Position numbers and translations under genes: made by a program. A stretch of DNA of 23,552 bases from assembly GCA_041862635.1 (NCBI GenBank), contig JBGVTO010000413.1:1-23552 (forward strand), read 5' to 3'. The DNA is from NIOZ-UU13 sp041862635. GTDB taxonomy: Bacteria; Planctomycetota; Phycisphaerae; Sedimentisphaerales; Anaerobacaceae. The stretch's first letter is position 1, and the number at the start of each line of letters is the position of its first letter. Below are positions 1-7,693 of this stretch, piece after piece. A model generated the notes under the pieces. The model was not told the DNA's origin. It saw nothing but the letters and a program-made list of their open reading frames with translations, and ran no database searches.

Positions 1-1604
1 AGTATGCGGATACCGTGTACACTTGCTTCTCTCAGAGTTAAGCCGCGTATAATAATATAGGAAGCGCTAACATAGATACAGGAGTCGTCCTGATTATTTA
101 CATTAATAGTTGAGCTTTCCCCTTCGGGATGGGTATAAAGAATATAGCCGTCAGGTGAGCCGGATTCGGTTATCTCAAGGGCCTGATTAGTCGTCCCTGC
201 AGGAAGATATACAGTTCTGGCTATCGGAAAATCTTCACTCCATGTACTGGCTGTAAATGTCTCCATAGTGCCGGTATTTAATAATATCAATTCTATCTCA
301 TAGGTAGTTCCAGGCTCTAAATTAACGATACTACCCCGATATCCTTCCGGGTATCCGCCGACTCCTCTGTCATCATACCATAGTGGCAGGGCCTCTTTCC
401 AATCAGTCGAACCATAAGAACGATAATGCACCTGACAGACATTATCACTACTGCCATCTTGAGGGCTCCAGTAAATCCCAATACAGTGGAATGTCGACAC
501 AGCTGAAGGATAGGCCTTCTCGTAGGAAACAAAGAAACTCCAGACCCTGCCTTTGTGTTTGGTCACTCCGTCGGCTTCCACATCATCGATCCGCCAATAG
601 TATGTTGTGTCCGGAACCAGACCGTCCGGATAAGGCGATCCGGGCAGGCCGACAAGGAAATCATTCGAGGTCTGATTACCCCGGAAGGTGCCGCCGGTGC
701 CGGCATGCACATCGTCAAAATTCTCGCCGAAGTACACATCGTGCGAGACTGCATAAACTCCCGGCCTCCACGAAAGGGTCACCCATGTTTTCGGATGCGA
801 GGCTCCATCGGCTGGTGTGGGGCCAAAAGCATAAGGCCATACCTTGCCCGCAAAACCACCCAACTCGACTTGTGTCAGTGCAGCATTGATCATCCAAATC
901 TCGTCAACTATGCCCTCGAAATAACTGCCGGTGGATATAACATTACCGTCATGAAATTTCACTTGTGAATTGTGATACCCGATGGCGCAGTCATCCGAGC
1001 GTCTCCTCAATTCGGCGCCGGGCCCAATACCGACCAGCTCTCCGTCCATCCACATTTCAAACTTGTCGTCTTCCTGGCCTGCGCCACCCTTTCGGACGAC
1101 CATAGCAACGGCATACCATGCGTTGGAACTAATCGGCGCAGAGAGAAATGTACCTGTCCATTCCGGTGTATAATCGCTCAAGTTCCATCCTCCGGTATAG
1201 ACCAGACCTTCATGGACGTATATGGTGAGCCCGCGGGTGGTGCCGCCTTCTTCATACACCACCTGTTTCTTCGATTTGTCGACATCGTCGCATTTGAATA
1301 TTGCAACCACCGTACGATTCTGGTGAGTGCTAAGGTTGACCGTAGCTGCATCCGGGATATGAACACCATCGCTGGTACCGTTGAACTGTAACGCCTTGCC
1401 CTTGAGGCCATCAACGACTTGTGGGCTTCCAATGAGGTTGGCCGTATGGTTATTGGCTGAATCGTCTGGTACATTGCCACCGACATTCTCAAACAGATAG
1501 ACATGACCATCAGTAACAGACGTCGGGTCGAGCTGAGCCATGGCATTGCCGGCCAGCACCAGCAGCAAAGTAAGAGAAACTAAATAAATCAATTTTTTAC
1601 ACAG
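1..1604 (-). CDS. Secreted LamG / fibronectin-like / parallel beta-helix protein, CTG start, 3' end beyond window
   Basis: The frame is open from 1604 to the left edge (534 codons, no stop), so only the N-terminal part is visible. It begins with a signal peptide (residues 1-22, hydrophobic core then ...AGNAMA before QLDP). A LamG/concanavalin-like domain follows (about 25-250, with GKALQFNG and FEGIVDEIWM), then a fibronectin-like module with HDVYFGENFDDV and TYYWRIDD, a second short fibronectin-like stretch, and near the edge a segment like the start of a right-handed beta-helix (SYIIIRGLTLREAS). The start is CTG at 1604-1602, six bases after AAGGAGG (1617-1611). The paralogue at 18245 has the same ribosome site, spacing and first codons but with ATG. 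The next in-frame ATG (1541) lies inside the signal peptide and is unlikely to be the start. Beta-helix proteins of this kind are often polysaccharide lyases or adhesins. The catalytic part, if any, is off-window, so no activity is claimed. Confidence 0.85.
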   Translation of the reverse strand, partial: MCKKLIYLVSLTLLLVLAGNAMAQLDPTSVTDGHVYLFENVGGNVPDDSANNHTANLIGSPQVVDGLKGKALQFNGTSDGVHIPDAATVNLSTHQNRTVVAIFKCDDVDKSKKQVVYEEGGTTRGLTIYVHEGLVYTGGWNLSDYTPEWTGTFLSAPISSNAWYAVAMVVRKGGAGQEDDKFEMWMDGELVGIGPGAELRRRSDDCAIGYHNSQVKFHDGNVISTGSYFEGIVDEIWMINAALTQVELGGFAGKVWPYAFGPTPADGASHPKTWVTLSWRPGVYAVSHDVYFGENFDDVHAGTGGTFRGNQTSNDFLVGLPGSPYPDGLVPDTTYYWRIDDVEADGVTKHKGRVWSFFVSYEKAYPSAVSTFHCIGIYWSPQDGSSDNVCQVHYRSYGSTDWKEALPLWYDDRGVGGYPEGYRGSIVNLEPGTTYEIELILLNTGTMETFTASTWSEDFPIARTVYLPAGTTNQALEITESGSPDGYILYTHPEGESSTINVNNQDDSCIYVSASYIIIRGLTLREASVHGIRI

Positions 1605-1782
1605 AATAGTCCTCCTTCAAAAAATAAACATAAGTTGTTGGTTGAAATGTAAAAAAAATAACTGTGAGGTGCATCTCTTTGCCTGTAATTCTGTATCTTG
1701 CATAATAACTACTTCTCTATTCGAAAAACTACAATAATTGCGTCCGCCGGAAGACCAGAATCCATAGATGCACGTTCAGGGC

Positions 1783-1796
1783 TGACACACCTCCTT
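1783..1796 (-). promoter_or_regulatory. AAGGAGGTGTGTCA leader motif, copy 1
   Basis: A Shine-Dalgarno-like box followed by GTGTCA lies immediately after the predicted transcription start and about 180 nt before the real start codon, so it is not the ribosome site of the main gene. A near-identical motif occurs in the leader of the paralogous gene at 18382-18396. Its function is unknown; it could be a leader-peptide site, an anti-Shine-Dalgarno interaction, or chance. Confidence 0.3.
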
Positions 1797-1805
1797 CCTT
1801 CCTTA

Positions 1806-1835
1806 TTTATACCAAATCCGCTACCTTCCCGTCAA
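1806..1835 (-). promoter_or_regulatory. Candidate sigma70-type promoter for the CTG-start gene
   Basis: On the minus strand, TTGACG (1835-1830) and TATAAA (1811-1806) are separated by 18 bases, close to the bacterial housekeeping consensus. Transcription would start near 1799 and leave a leader of about 195 nt before the CTG at 1604. This is seen by eye only. Confidence 0.5.
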
Positions 1836-2040
1836 GGAAAATCTCTGGATTACGAGTGGGTAATGGCCTTCCTCAATTTGTGCAGATAACATGAAATCTA
1901 TCTCTTTATTGTTACAAAGACATGCTTGAATCTCGGGCTGATCCCACCAGCTGATCGTAGCGTATAAATGTCCCCAAAACAGCTCCATCTCCGCGAGTTG
2001 TAAAACGTCAGAATTCTTCGAAAAGTCACCTCTTCCAGAA

Positions 2041-2068
2041 GCTAAGAAACACCCTGATTTTCAGGGTG
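2041..2068 (-). terminator. Hairpin plus short T-run, possible original terminator of the upstream GH3 gene
   Basis: Bases 2050-2068 form a perfect 8-bp stem with a 3-base loop (minus strand CACCCTGA-AAA-TCAGGGTG), followed on the minus strand by TTTCTT. This fits a weak intrinsic terminator for genes read leftwards. It lies directly at the edge of the IS91 remnant, so it may have terminated the GH3 gene before that sequence arrived. It could equally be a boundary structure of the mobile element. Confidence 0.42.
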
Positions 2069-2563
2069 ACATTACCTGCAAGAGACGACTATCTGGTACC
2101 TGTCAATGCCTTGTCGAAGCTTTTTCGCGGTATCTTGCTGGCCCGTATTCGCAGACAATTCAAAGAGATTCACCTGCCGAAATCCATATGGCAAAAAGAA
2201 TGGGTCGTCCACTGTAAACCGGCCGTCCATGGAACCCGTACTGTCCTCAATTATCTGGCCCGCTACATTCACCGTGTAGCCATCGCCAACAGCCGAATCC
2301 TTTCTGTCGACAATGGTGATGTGACTTTTCGGCATAAGAATTCCAAACGCGGTGCTTATATCAAGACTATGACCGTCAGCTCCGAGGAGTTCATCCGGCG
2401 TTTTCTACAGCATGCGTTGCCGGCAGGTGTTCACAAAGTTCGTAGCTATGGCCTGTGGAGTCCCTCGAATCGCAAGAAACTGTTAGAGTTACAACAGACC
2501 TTGACTCAATCCGAAAATGATGAGCTAGAACGATTTGAAGAAGATATTGATGCGGAGGTATCT
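2066..2563 (+). pseudogene. Truncated IS91-family (Y2, HUH-type) transposase
   Basis: The plus-strand frame reads as the C-terminal half of a Tnp_IS91 (PF04986) transposase: ARDDYLVPVNALSKLF, then the catalytic tyrosine motif YLARY (YxxxY; residues 63 and 67 counted from the GTG at 2066) followed by IHRVAIANSRI, and LPAGVHKVRSYGLWSPSNR. The N-terminal HUH nuclease domain and the extreme C-terminus are missing, so it cannot be active. Upstream codons stay open to about 1980 but do not resemble the family. From about 2565 the frame continues only as an antisense shadow of the GH3 gene, so the right end of the remnant is set near 2563-2568. It is a fossil of a rolling-circle element. The end positions are estimates. 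Confidence 0.82.
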
Positions 2564-4902
2564 CTTACGGTGACACTCCCCTTTAATCTGATATCTTTCG
2601 ATGAACTCCCTATCATGATATCAAAAGTCCCGGGTTCAACTACAGGCTCCAAGTGCTTATTAAGCAGAGATAAATGTTCCGGTGTGAGCTTAAACTCGAC
2701 TGTTTTTTTCTCTCCCGGGCTCAGCGCTATCTTTTCAAATCCTTTGAGTTCCTTAATTGGAGTTGATACAGTGCTTATAACATCATTTATATAGAGTTGA
2801 ACAACTTCACAACCCTTACGATCCCCAACATTCTTAACGTCAACAGTGATATGAACCTCGCCAGCCGGACCTATGCTCTGGGGAGTAATCTTAAGGTTAC
2901 CGTACTCGAACTCTGTGTAGCCGAGTCCATATCCGAACTCAAAAAGTGGAGTCGCACTGATATTCACATAACCCTTACCCTCGGACCGCTCGATCCAGTA
3001 AGCTTTTGATGGTTTATAATTATAATACACCGGTAACTGTCCAACGTGGCGAGGGACTGTAATTGGCAGTCGTCCGCTTGGATTGTAATCACCAAAGAGA
3101 ACATCGGCGATAGCACTGCCGCCTTTTTCTCCACAGTTCCATGCTTCTATGATCGCCGGCACATGCTCAGCTATCCAGCGGATTGACAAAGGCCTTCCAT
3201 TGATGAGCACCACAATGGTAGGAGTGCCTGTTTCATATATTGCCTTGACTAATTCTTCTTGCAGACCTGTCAGTTCTAAGCTGGCTATATCCCGGCCCTC
3301 GCCATTTGTTCCTGTTCTATCTGGTGCACGTCTTTCATTCTCACCAACCACGACTACAGCGGCATCGGCGTTTTCTGCTGCCTTCCGAGCTTCCCTAATC
3401 TCATTAAAATCAGTCCTCAGGACGTTACATCCTTTTACATACACAACCTTCGTCTCAATTGATACTTCATTCTTAATTCCATCCAAAACTGTTACTATAT
3501 CCTGCAGGATTGTTTTTGAAGTATAGTCGCCGAGCTGGTTTCTTTCATGGTCCGCATTCGGACCAATGACAGCGATTGATTTTATGTTCTTATTAAGTGG
3601 TAAAAGATTGTTTTCATTCTTCAACAAGATGATTCCCTCTCGGGCAGTTTGAAGGGCTAGTTGCTGGTGTGTTTTGGTGTGGCTAGCTTTAACCGCATAG
3701 TCAGGATCAACGTATGGATTCTCGAATAAACCCAGTTGAAATTTAATTCTCAAGATTCGTCGAACAGACCTGTTAACTGTCTCTATGCTGACCCTCCCCT
3801 CGTTGACGTTTTCTATCATTTTTTCCATATATCCGGATTCGAAAGATATACCCACATCAACACCTGCTCTAATGGCCAATTCACCAGCCTCTTTTTGAGT
3901 AGGGGCGATATGTTCATAGACAAGTGTCTCAATTCCACTTCCCTCGCTCAAGACCAGACCTTTGAATCCTAACTCCTCCCTGAGAATCTCTGTAAGGATT
4001 TTTTCGGAAGCATGAACGGGGACACTGTCTATTGCCGGATAGGTCGCCATCACGCCTAACGCACCGGCCTTCTTTACACCCCCAATCCAGGGAGGCAGAA
4101 AGACTTCTCTAAGACACCTCTCGGAAATTTCCATCGCTCCCCGCTCAAGTCCGCTTACGGGCTGACTCTGCCCAGGGTAGTGACAAAGCCCGGCTACGAC
4201 CTTGTCGCTGGCAGATATATCATCGCCTTGGGCACCTCGGACTATGGCTTCTGCTATGCGCGAACATAAATAAGGGTCTTCACTATATGCCTCCTCATTC
4301 CGTCCCAGTCTCGGGTCTCTTATGGGCTCGATAACCAGCGTGAACAGCTGATGAATGCCCACTGCTCTTGCTTCCTTGGCGGCAACGGAGTAAATTCTTC
4401 GTACTAAATCCATATTCCAAGTACTTCCTATTGCTAAACCTTCAGGAAAAATTGTACCACCTGAGCACATTAAACCATGCGTGCCTTCTTCAACTTGTAT
4501 GAGGGGTATCTTTAAACGAGTCTTTTCTATCGCTATTTCTTGGAGTTCATTAAAGAATTCCGCCTGCTGACGAGGGCCTTTGTGCAAGATATTATTTGCC
4601 AGTGTAAAAAATCCTCCTGCTGGTCCTATATCCTTTTCATACGTTCCCTCAGCGAATTTTCGGCATCCTTCAAATTTTTCTGACTCGGTTTTTCCGAGCT
4701 TGCTTAAATAGACACAGGGCATATTCATTTGTCCAATTTTTTCTTCTAATGTCATCCTTTGAAGTAAATCTTCAACTCGATAATCAACAGGCTGACTGGC
4801 ATCAAGATAAATAGGCTTGTTAATCTTAGTATGCCCGAAAGCAAATGTGTTGACAAACACAGCGAAACAAATCCAGCTAATTAAAGTACGATACTTCAGC
4901 AT
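2506..4902 (-). CDS. Secreted GH3-family glycoside hydrolase (BglX-like), copy 1, with remade C-terminus
   Basis: The 798-residue protein has a signal peptide (1-23, ending NTFAFG) and the standard two-domain GH3 layout plus a C-terminal fibronectin-like domain (about 655-779). Family landmarks are EEKIGQMNMP (53-62), EEGTHGL (138-144), GRNEEAYSEDP (200-210), NGEGRD (533-538) and FGDYNPSGRLPITVPRHVGQLPVYYN (604-628). GH3 enzymes usually release terminal beta-linked glucose or xylose from oligosaccharides. Here the nucleophile motif SD is SE (Glu320) and the KH motif is CH (Cys240-His241), so activity is uncertain. The start ATG at 4902 is preceded by AAAGGA. The last ~19 residues, after KGSVTV, are antisense translation of the IS91 remnant and replace the normal end. 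It lies 159 bp downstream of a tandem paralogue with which it shares roughly two thirds of residues by eye. Confidence 0.9.
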   Translation of the reverse strand: MLKYRTLISWICFAVFVNTFAFGHTKINKPIYLDASQPVDYRVEDLLQRMTLEEKIGQMNMPCVYLSKLGKTESEKFEGCRKFAEGTYEKDIGPAGGFFTLANNILHKGPRQQAEFFNELQEIAIEKTRLKIPLIQVEEGTHGLMCSGGTIFPEGLAIGSTWNMDLVRRIYSVAAKEARAVGIHQLFTLVIEPIRDPRLGRNEEAYSEDPYLCSRIAEAIVRGAQGDDISASDKVVAGLCHYPGQSQPVSGLERGAMEISERCLREVFLPPWIGGVKKAGALGVMATYPAIDSVPVHASEKILTEILREELGFKGLVLSEGSGIETLVYEHIAPTQKEAGELAIRAGVDVGISFESGYMEKMIENVNEGRVSIETVNRSVRRILRIKFQLGLFENPYVDPDYAVKASHTKTHQQLALQTAREGIILLKNENNLLPLNKNIKSIAVIGPNADHERNQLGDYTSKTILQDIVTVLDGIKNEVSIETKVVYVKGCNVLRTDFNEIREARKAAENADAAVVVVGENERRAPDRTGTNGEGRDIASLELTGLQEELVKAIYETGTPTIVVLINGRPLSIRWIAEHVPAIIEAWNCGEKGGSAIADVLFGDYNPSGRLPITVPRHVGQLPVYYNYKPSKAYWIERSEGKGYVNISATPLFEFGYGLGYTEFEYGNLKITPQSIGPAGEVHITVDVKNVGDRKGCEVVQLYINDVISTVSTPIKELKGFEKIALSPGEKKTVEFKLTPEHLSLLNKHLEPVVEPGTFDIMIGSSSKDIRLKGSVTVRDTSASISSSNRSSSSFSD

Positions 4903-5061
4903 TTCTTTATCCTTTAATTCTTCATTATGTAGCTATTCAACGACTAAAAAACTCATAACACGAGGTATAACCAACTACTAATAATAATTAAGTAAAATTT
5001 TAGTGTCATCCGGTTCACGGCATATAGGTGTTGCTTCGTAGCTTGAAAATTTGAATAAGCA

Positions 5062-7455
5062 TTATTTATCGACTATCTCAAAACGTCCAAGTGATCGGAT
5101 ATCTTTGGACGAACTACCCACCATGACATCAAAAGTCCCAGGTTCAACCACAGGTTTAAGATTCTCATCAAGAAAAGATAAATGCCCTGGTGTGAGCTTA
5201 AACTGGACAGCCTTCTTCTCACCTGACTTAAGGGTAATCTTTTTAAACCCTTTTAATTCTATGACCGGTGTCACCACAGAGCTGTATACATCGTTAATAT
5301 AAAGTTGAATCACTTCATCACCCTGGCGCTCACCAATGTTCTTTACATCCACGCTGATTTGAATCTCCCCTGCCGGTCCTATATGACTCGGACTTATTTG
5401 AAGATTACTATATTCGAACTTTGTATAACTGAGCCCATATCCAAACTCAAACAATGGTTCCCCACTCATATTAACATAATCTTTATAATAAATTTTTGAT
5501 GGCTTATGATTATAAAAAACCGGCAGTTGACCAACATGACGCGGGAATGTAATAGCTAATCGTCCACTCGGATTGTAGTCACCGAAAAGTACTTCAGCAG
5601 CAGCATCGCCACCTTTTTCTCCTGGAAGCCATGCTTCGACAATTGCAGGTACGTGTTCTGCTATCCAGCGTATGGATAAGGGTCTTCCGTTGATAAGCAC
5701 CACAACAGTAGGGGTTCCAGTTTCATAAACGGCTTTGACCAGATCCTCCTGAAGACCTGTCAAGTCTAAATCACAAACATCCCTGCCCTCTCCATTGGTT
5801 CCTTTTCCGCCTGGTGCGTGTCTCTCATTCTCACCAACTACAACTATCGCTACGTCTGCATTCCTGGCAGCATCCTGGGCTTGCTTGATTCCATTTACTT
5901 CAGTACCCAAAACGTCACAGCCTTTTACATAATGAATCTTAGTGTCTGGTGATACTGTGTTTTTTACTCCATCAAGAACTGTTATAACGTCCTGTAATAC
6001 CGGTTTTGCAATATAATCACCGAGCAGATTTAAATCATGGTCAGCATTTGGACCTATTACTGCTATCGATTTCAGATTCTTACCCAATGGTAGAAGATTA
6101 TTATCATTCTTTAGCAGAACAATTCCTTCACGGGCGGCTTGTAAAGCGAGCTCCTGATGTTCTTTGCAACGAGAAATTTGTACAGCGCGATTGACATTCA
6201 CATATGGATTCTCAAACAAATCCAAAAGAAATTTGAGCCTTAGGATACGACGAACTGACCTGTCTATAGTTTCTATGGAAACTTTGCCTTCTCTAACATT
6301 TTCTTTGAGTGGATTCATATATGCCTGTTCCCACGATTGCTCCACATCAACACCGGCAATGATAGCTAATCTGCCCGCTTCTTTTTGGGTTGGAGCTATA
6401 CCTTCATATTGAAGAGTAGCAATACCCCTTCCTTCAGTGAATACCAATCCTTTGAATTCCAGTTCTTCTCTCAGAATCTTTGTCAAGATTTTTTCCGAAC
6501 CATGAGTGACTATTCCGTCAATCGCGGGATAAGTTGCCATCACTCCTAAAGCACCAGCTTTTTTGATTCCAGCCACCCACGGAGGCAGGAATACTTCTCT
6601 TAACACTCTTTCAGAAATGTCCATTGCACCCCTCTCAAGCCCACTCACCGGTTGACTCTGACCAGGATAATGACAAAGCACGGCTACTGCTTTGTCATTG
6701 GCAGATAAATCTTCTCCTTGTATTCCTTTGACGATAGATTCTGCAATCAGCGAGCACAAGTATGGGTCTTCACTATAACACTCAGAATTTCTCCCCAATC
6801 TCGGATCTCGGTTAGGTTCTATGACGAGTGTACACAGCATATGGATGCCTATGGCTCTTGCTTCCTTCGCAACAATAGAGTAAATCCTTTCGATTAATTC
6901 CAAGTTCCAGGTGCTGCCTAATGCCAATCCTTCAGGGAAAATCGTGGCGCCGGTTGCTTTTAAGCCATGTGTGCCTTCTTCAATTTGTATAAGTGGTATT
7001 TTCAAACGTGTTCGCTGGGTTGCAATTTTTTGAAGTTTATTTAAAAATTTTGCCTGTCGACGAGGACCTCTATCTAATATATCATTTGGCAATGCAAAAA
7101 AACCGCCACCAGGGCCCAGATTTAAATATTCAGGCTCATCTTCAAATGTTCCTCCAGCGAATTCTTTGCATGCGTCAACTACATATTGAATTAACTCTTT
7201 CGGATACTCTTTGTGATGCGATCTTAGTGATGCCTCCCAATTTTCTCCAATTAATCTCCTGGCAAGAACCGGCATATTCAGTTGTCCAATTTTTTCTTCT
7301 AAAGTCATCCTTCCCATTAAGTCTTCAACTCTCTTATCAATGGGTTGGTCAGGATTAAGATAAATTGGCTTTTTAATGTCAGAATTTCCGAAAGCAAAAG
7401 TATTGACAATCAGGAAAAAAGCAGACCAATAAATGAAAGTAATATACTTCGGCAT
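5062..7455 (-). CDS. Secreted GH3-family glycoside hydrolase (BglX-like), copy 2
   Basis: This 797-residue tandem paralogue of the GH3 gene downstream has a matching signal peptide (MPKY...NTFAFG, cut near 23). Landmarks are EEKIGQLNMP, EEGTHGL, GRNSECYSEDP (221-231), NGEGRD, the FGDYNPSGR...GQLPVFYN block and a complete C-terminal fibronectin-like domain ending GRFEIVDK. It has the same two active-site changes as its partner: Cys261-His262 in place of Lys-His, and TEG with Glu341 where GH3 enzymes carry the nucleophile Asp. An insertion around residues 70-112 relative to copy 1 lengthens the first domain. The start is set at 7455 because AGAGGAG stands 7 bases before this ATG; an ATG 24 bases further upstream lacks a ribosome site. 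By eye it is more AT-rich than copy 1, so the duplication may be old or one copy may have been acquired separately. Confidence 0.9.
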   Translation of the reverse strand: MPKYITFIYWSAFFLIVNTFAFGNSDIKKPIYLNPDQPIDKRVEDLMGRMTLEEKIGQLNMPVLARRLIGENWEASLRSHHKEYPKELIQYVVDACKEFAGGTFEDEPEYLNLGPGGGFFALPNDILDRGPRRQAKFLNKLQKIATQRTRLKIPLIQIEEGTHGLKATGATIFPEGLALGSTWNLELIERIYSIVAKEARAIGIHMLCTLVIEPNRDPRLGRNSECYSEDPYLCSLIAESIVKGIQGEDLSANDKAVAVLCHYPGQSQPVSGLERGAMDISERVLREVFLPPWVAGIKKAGALGVMATYPAIDGIVTHGSEKILTKILREELEFKGLVFTEGRGIATLQYEGIAPTQKEAGRLAIIAGVDVEQSWEQAYMNPLKENVREGKVSIETIDRSVRRILRLKFLLDLFENPYVNVNRAVQISRCKEHQELALQAAREGIVLLKNDNNLLPLGKNLKSIAVIGPNADHDLNLLGDYIAKPVLQDVITVLDGVKNTVSPDTKIHYVKGCDVLGTEVNGIKQAQDAARNADVAIVVVGENERHAPGGKGTNGEGRDVCDLDLTGLQEDLVKAVYETGTPTVVVLINGRPLSIRWIAEHVPAIVEAWLPGEKGGDAAAEVLFGDYNPSGRLAITFPRHVGQLPVFYNHKPSKIYYKDYVNMSGEPLFEFGYGLSYTKFEYSNLQISPSHIGPAGEIQISVDVKNIGERQGDEVIQLYINDVYSSVVTPVIELKGFKKITLKSGEKKAVQFKLTPGHLSFLDENLKPVVEPGTFDVMVGSSSKDIRSLGRFEIVDK

Positions 7456-7693
7456 TTGAATTCTCCTCTCAATATTCAAAAACTATAGTAACTATTCACC
7501 GAAGAGTATAGAAATGAATATCAAAAAAATACTTTGGATCAGATAAATAATTATCAGTATTTAAATAGAAATTCATTAACTAACGAACCACGAAATTATT
7601 GGATCCATTTATGATTCTTGAATAAAATTATCAATAGTTTTATCAATAATCTACGTACTCAGCATCCCTTGCCGTAAGATTTAGGCTTAATAG

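Larger units (their letters stand above)
1605..2049. other. Intergenic region upstream of the CTG-start gene
   Basis: About 445 bases hold no convincing gene; the small open frames here lack ribosome sites and family resemblance. On the minus strand it contains a sigma70-like promoter (1806-1835) and a purine-rich leader of roughly 195 nt running to the CTG start at 1604. An AAGGAGG(T)GTGTCA motif sits just after the predicted transcription start. The part next to the IS91 remnant (about 1840-2049) shows nothing recognisable. Confidence 0.6.

Noticed and set aside
317..1546. Several small open frames on both strands across 317-1546
   Set aside because: They are out-of-frame shadows of the CTG-start gene, whose own frame is open from 1604 to the left edge with coherent LamG and fibronectin-like content.
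1698..1889. 63-codon plus-strand frame in the intergenic region
   Set aside because: It has no ribosome site and no family resemblance, and it overlaps the promoter and leader of the minus-strand gene.
2566..2794. Continuation of the transposase frame to 2794 as a 242-aa protein
   Set aside because: Beyond about 2565 the codons are antisense of the conserved GH3 C-terminal domain, so the true remnant ends there.
7456..7479. Upstream ATG start for GH3 copy 2
   Set aside because: It has no ribosome site; the ATG at 7455 has AGAGGAG at 7 bases and aligns with the start of copy 1.
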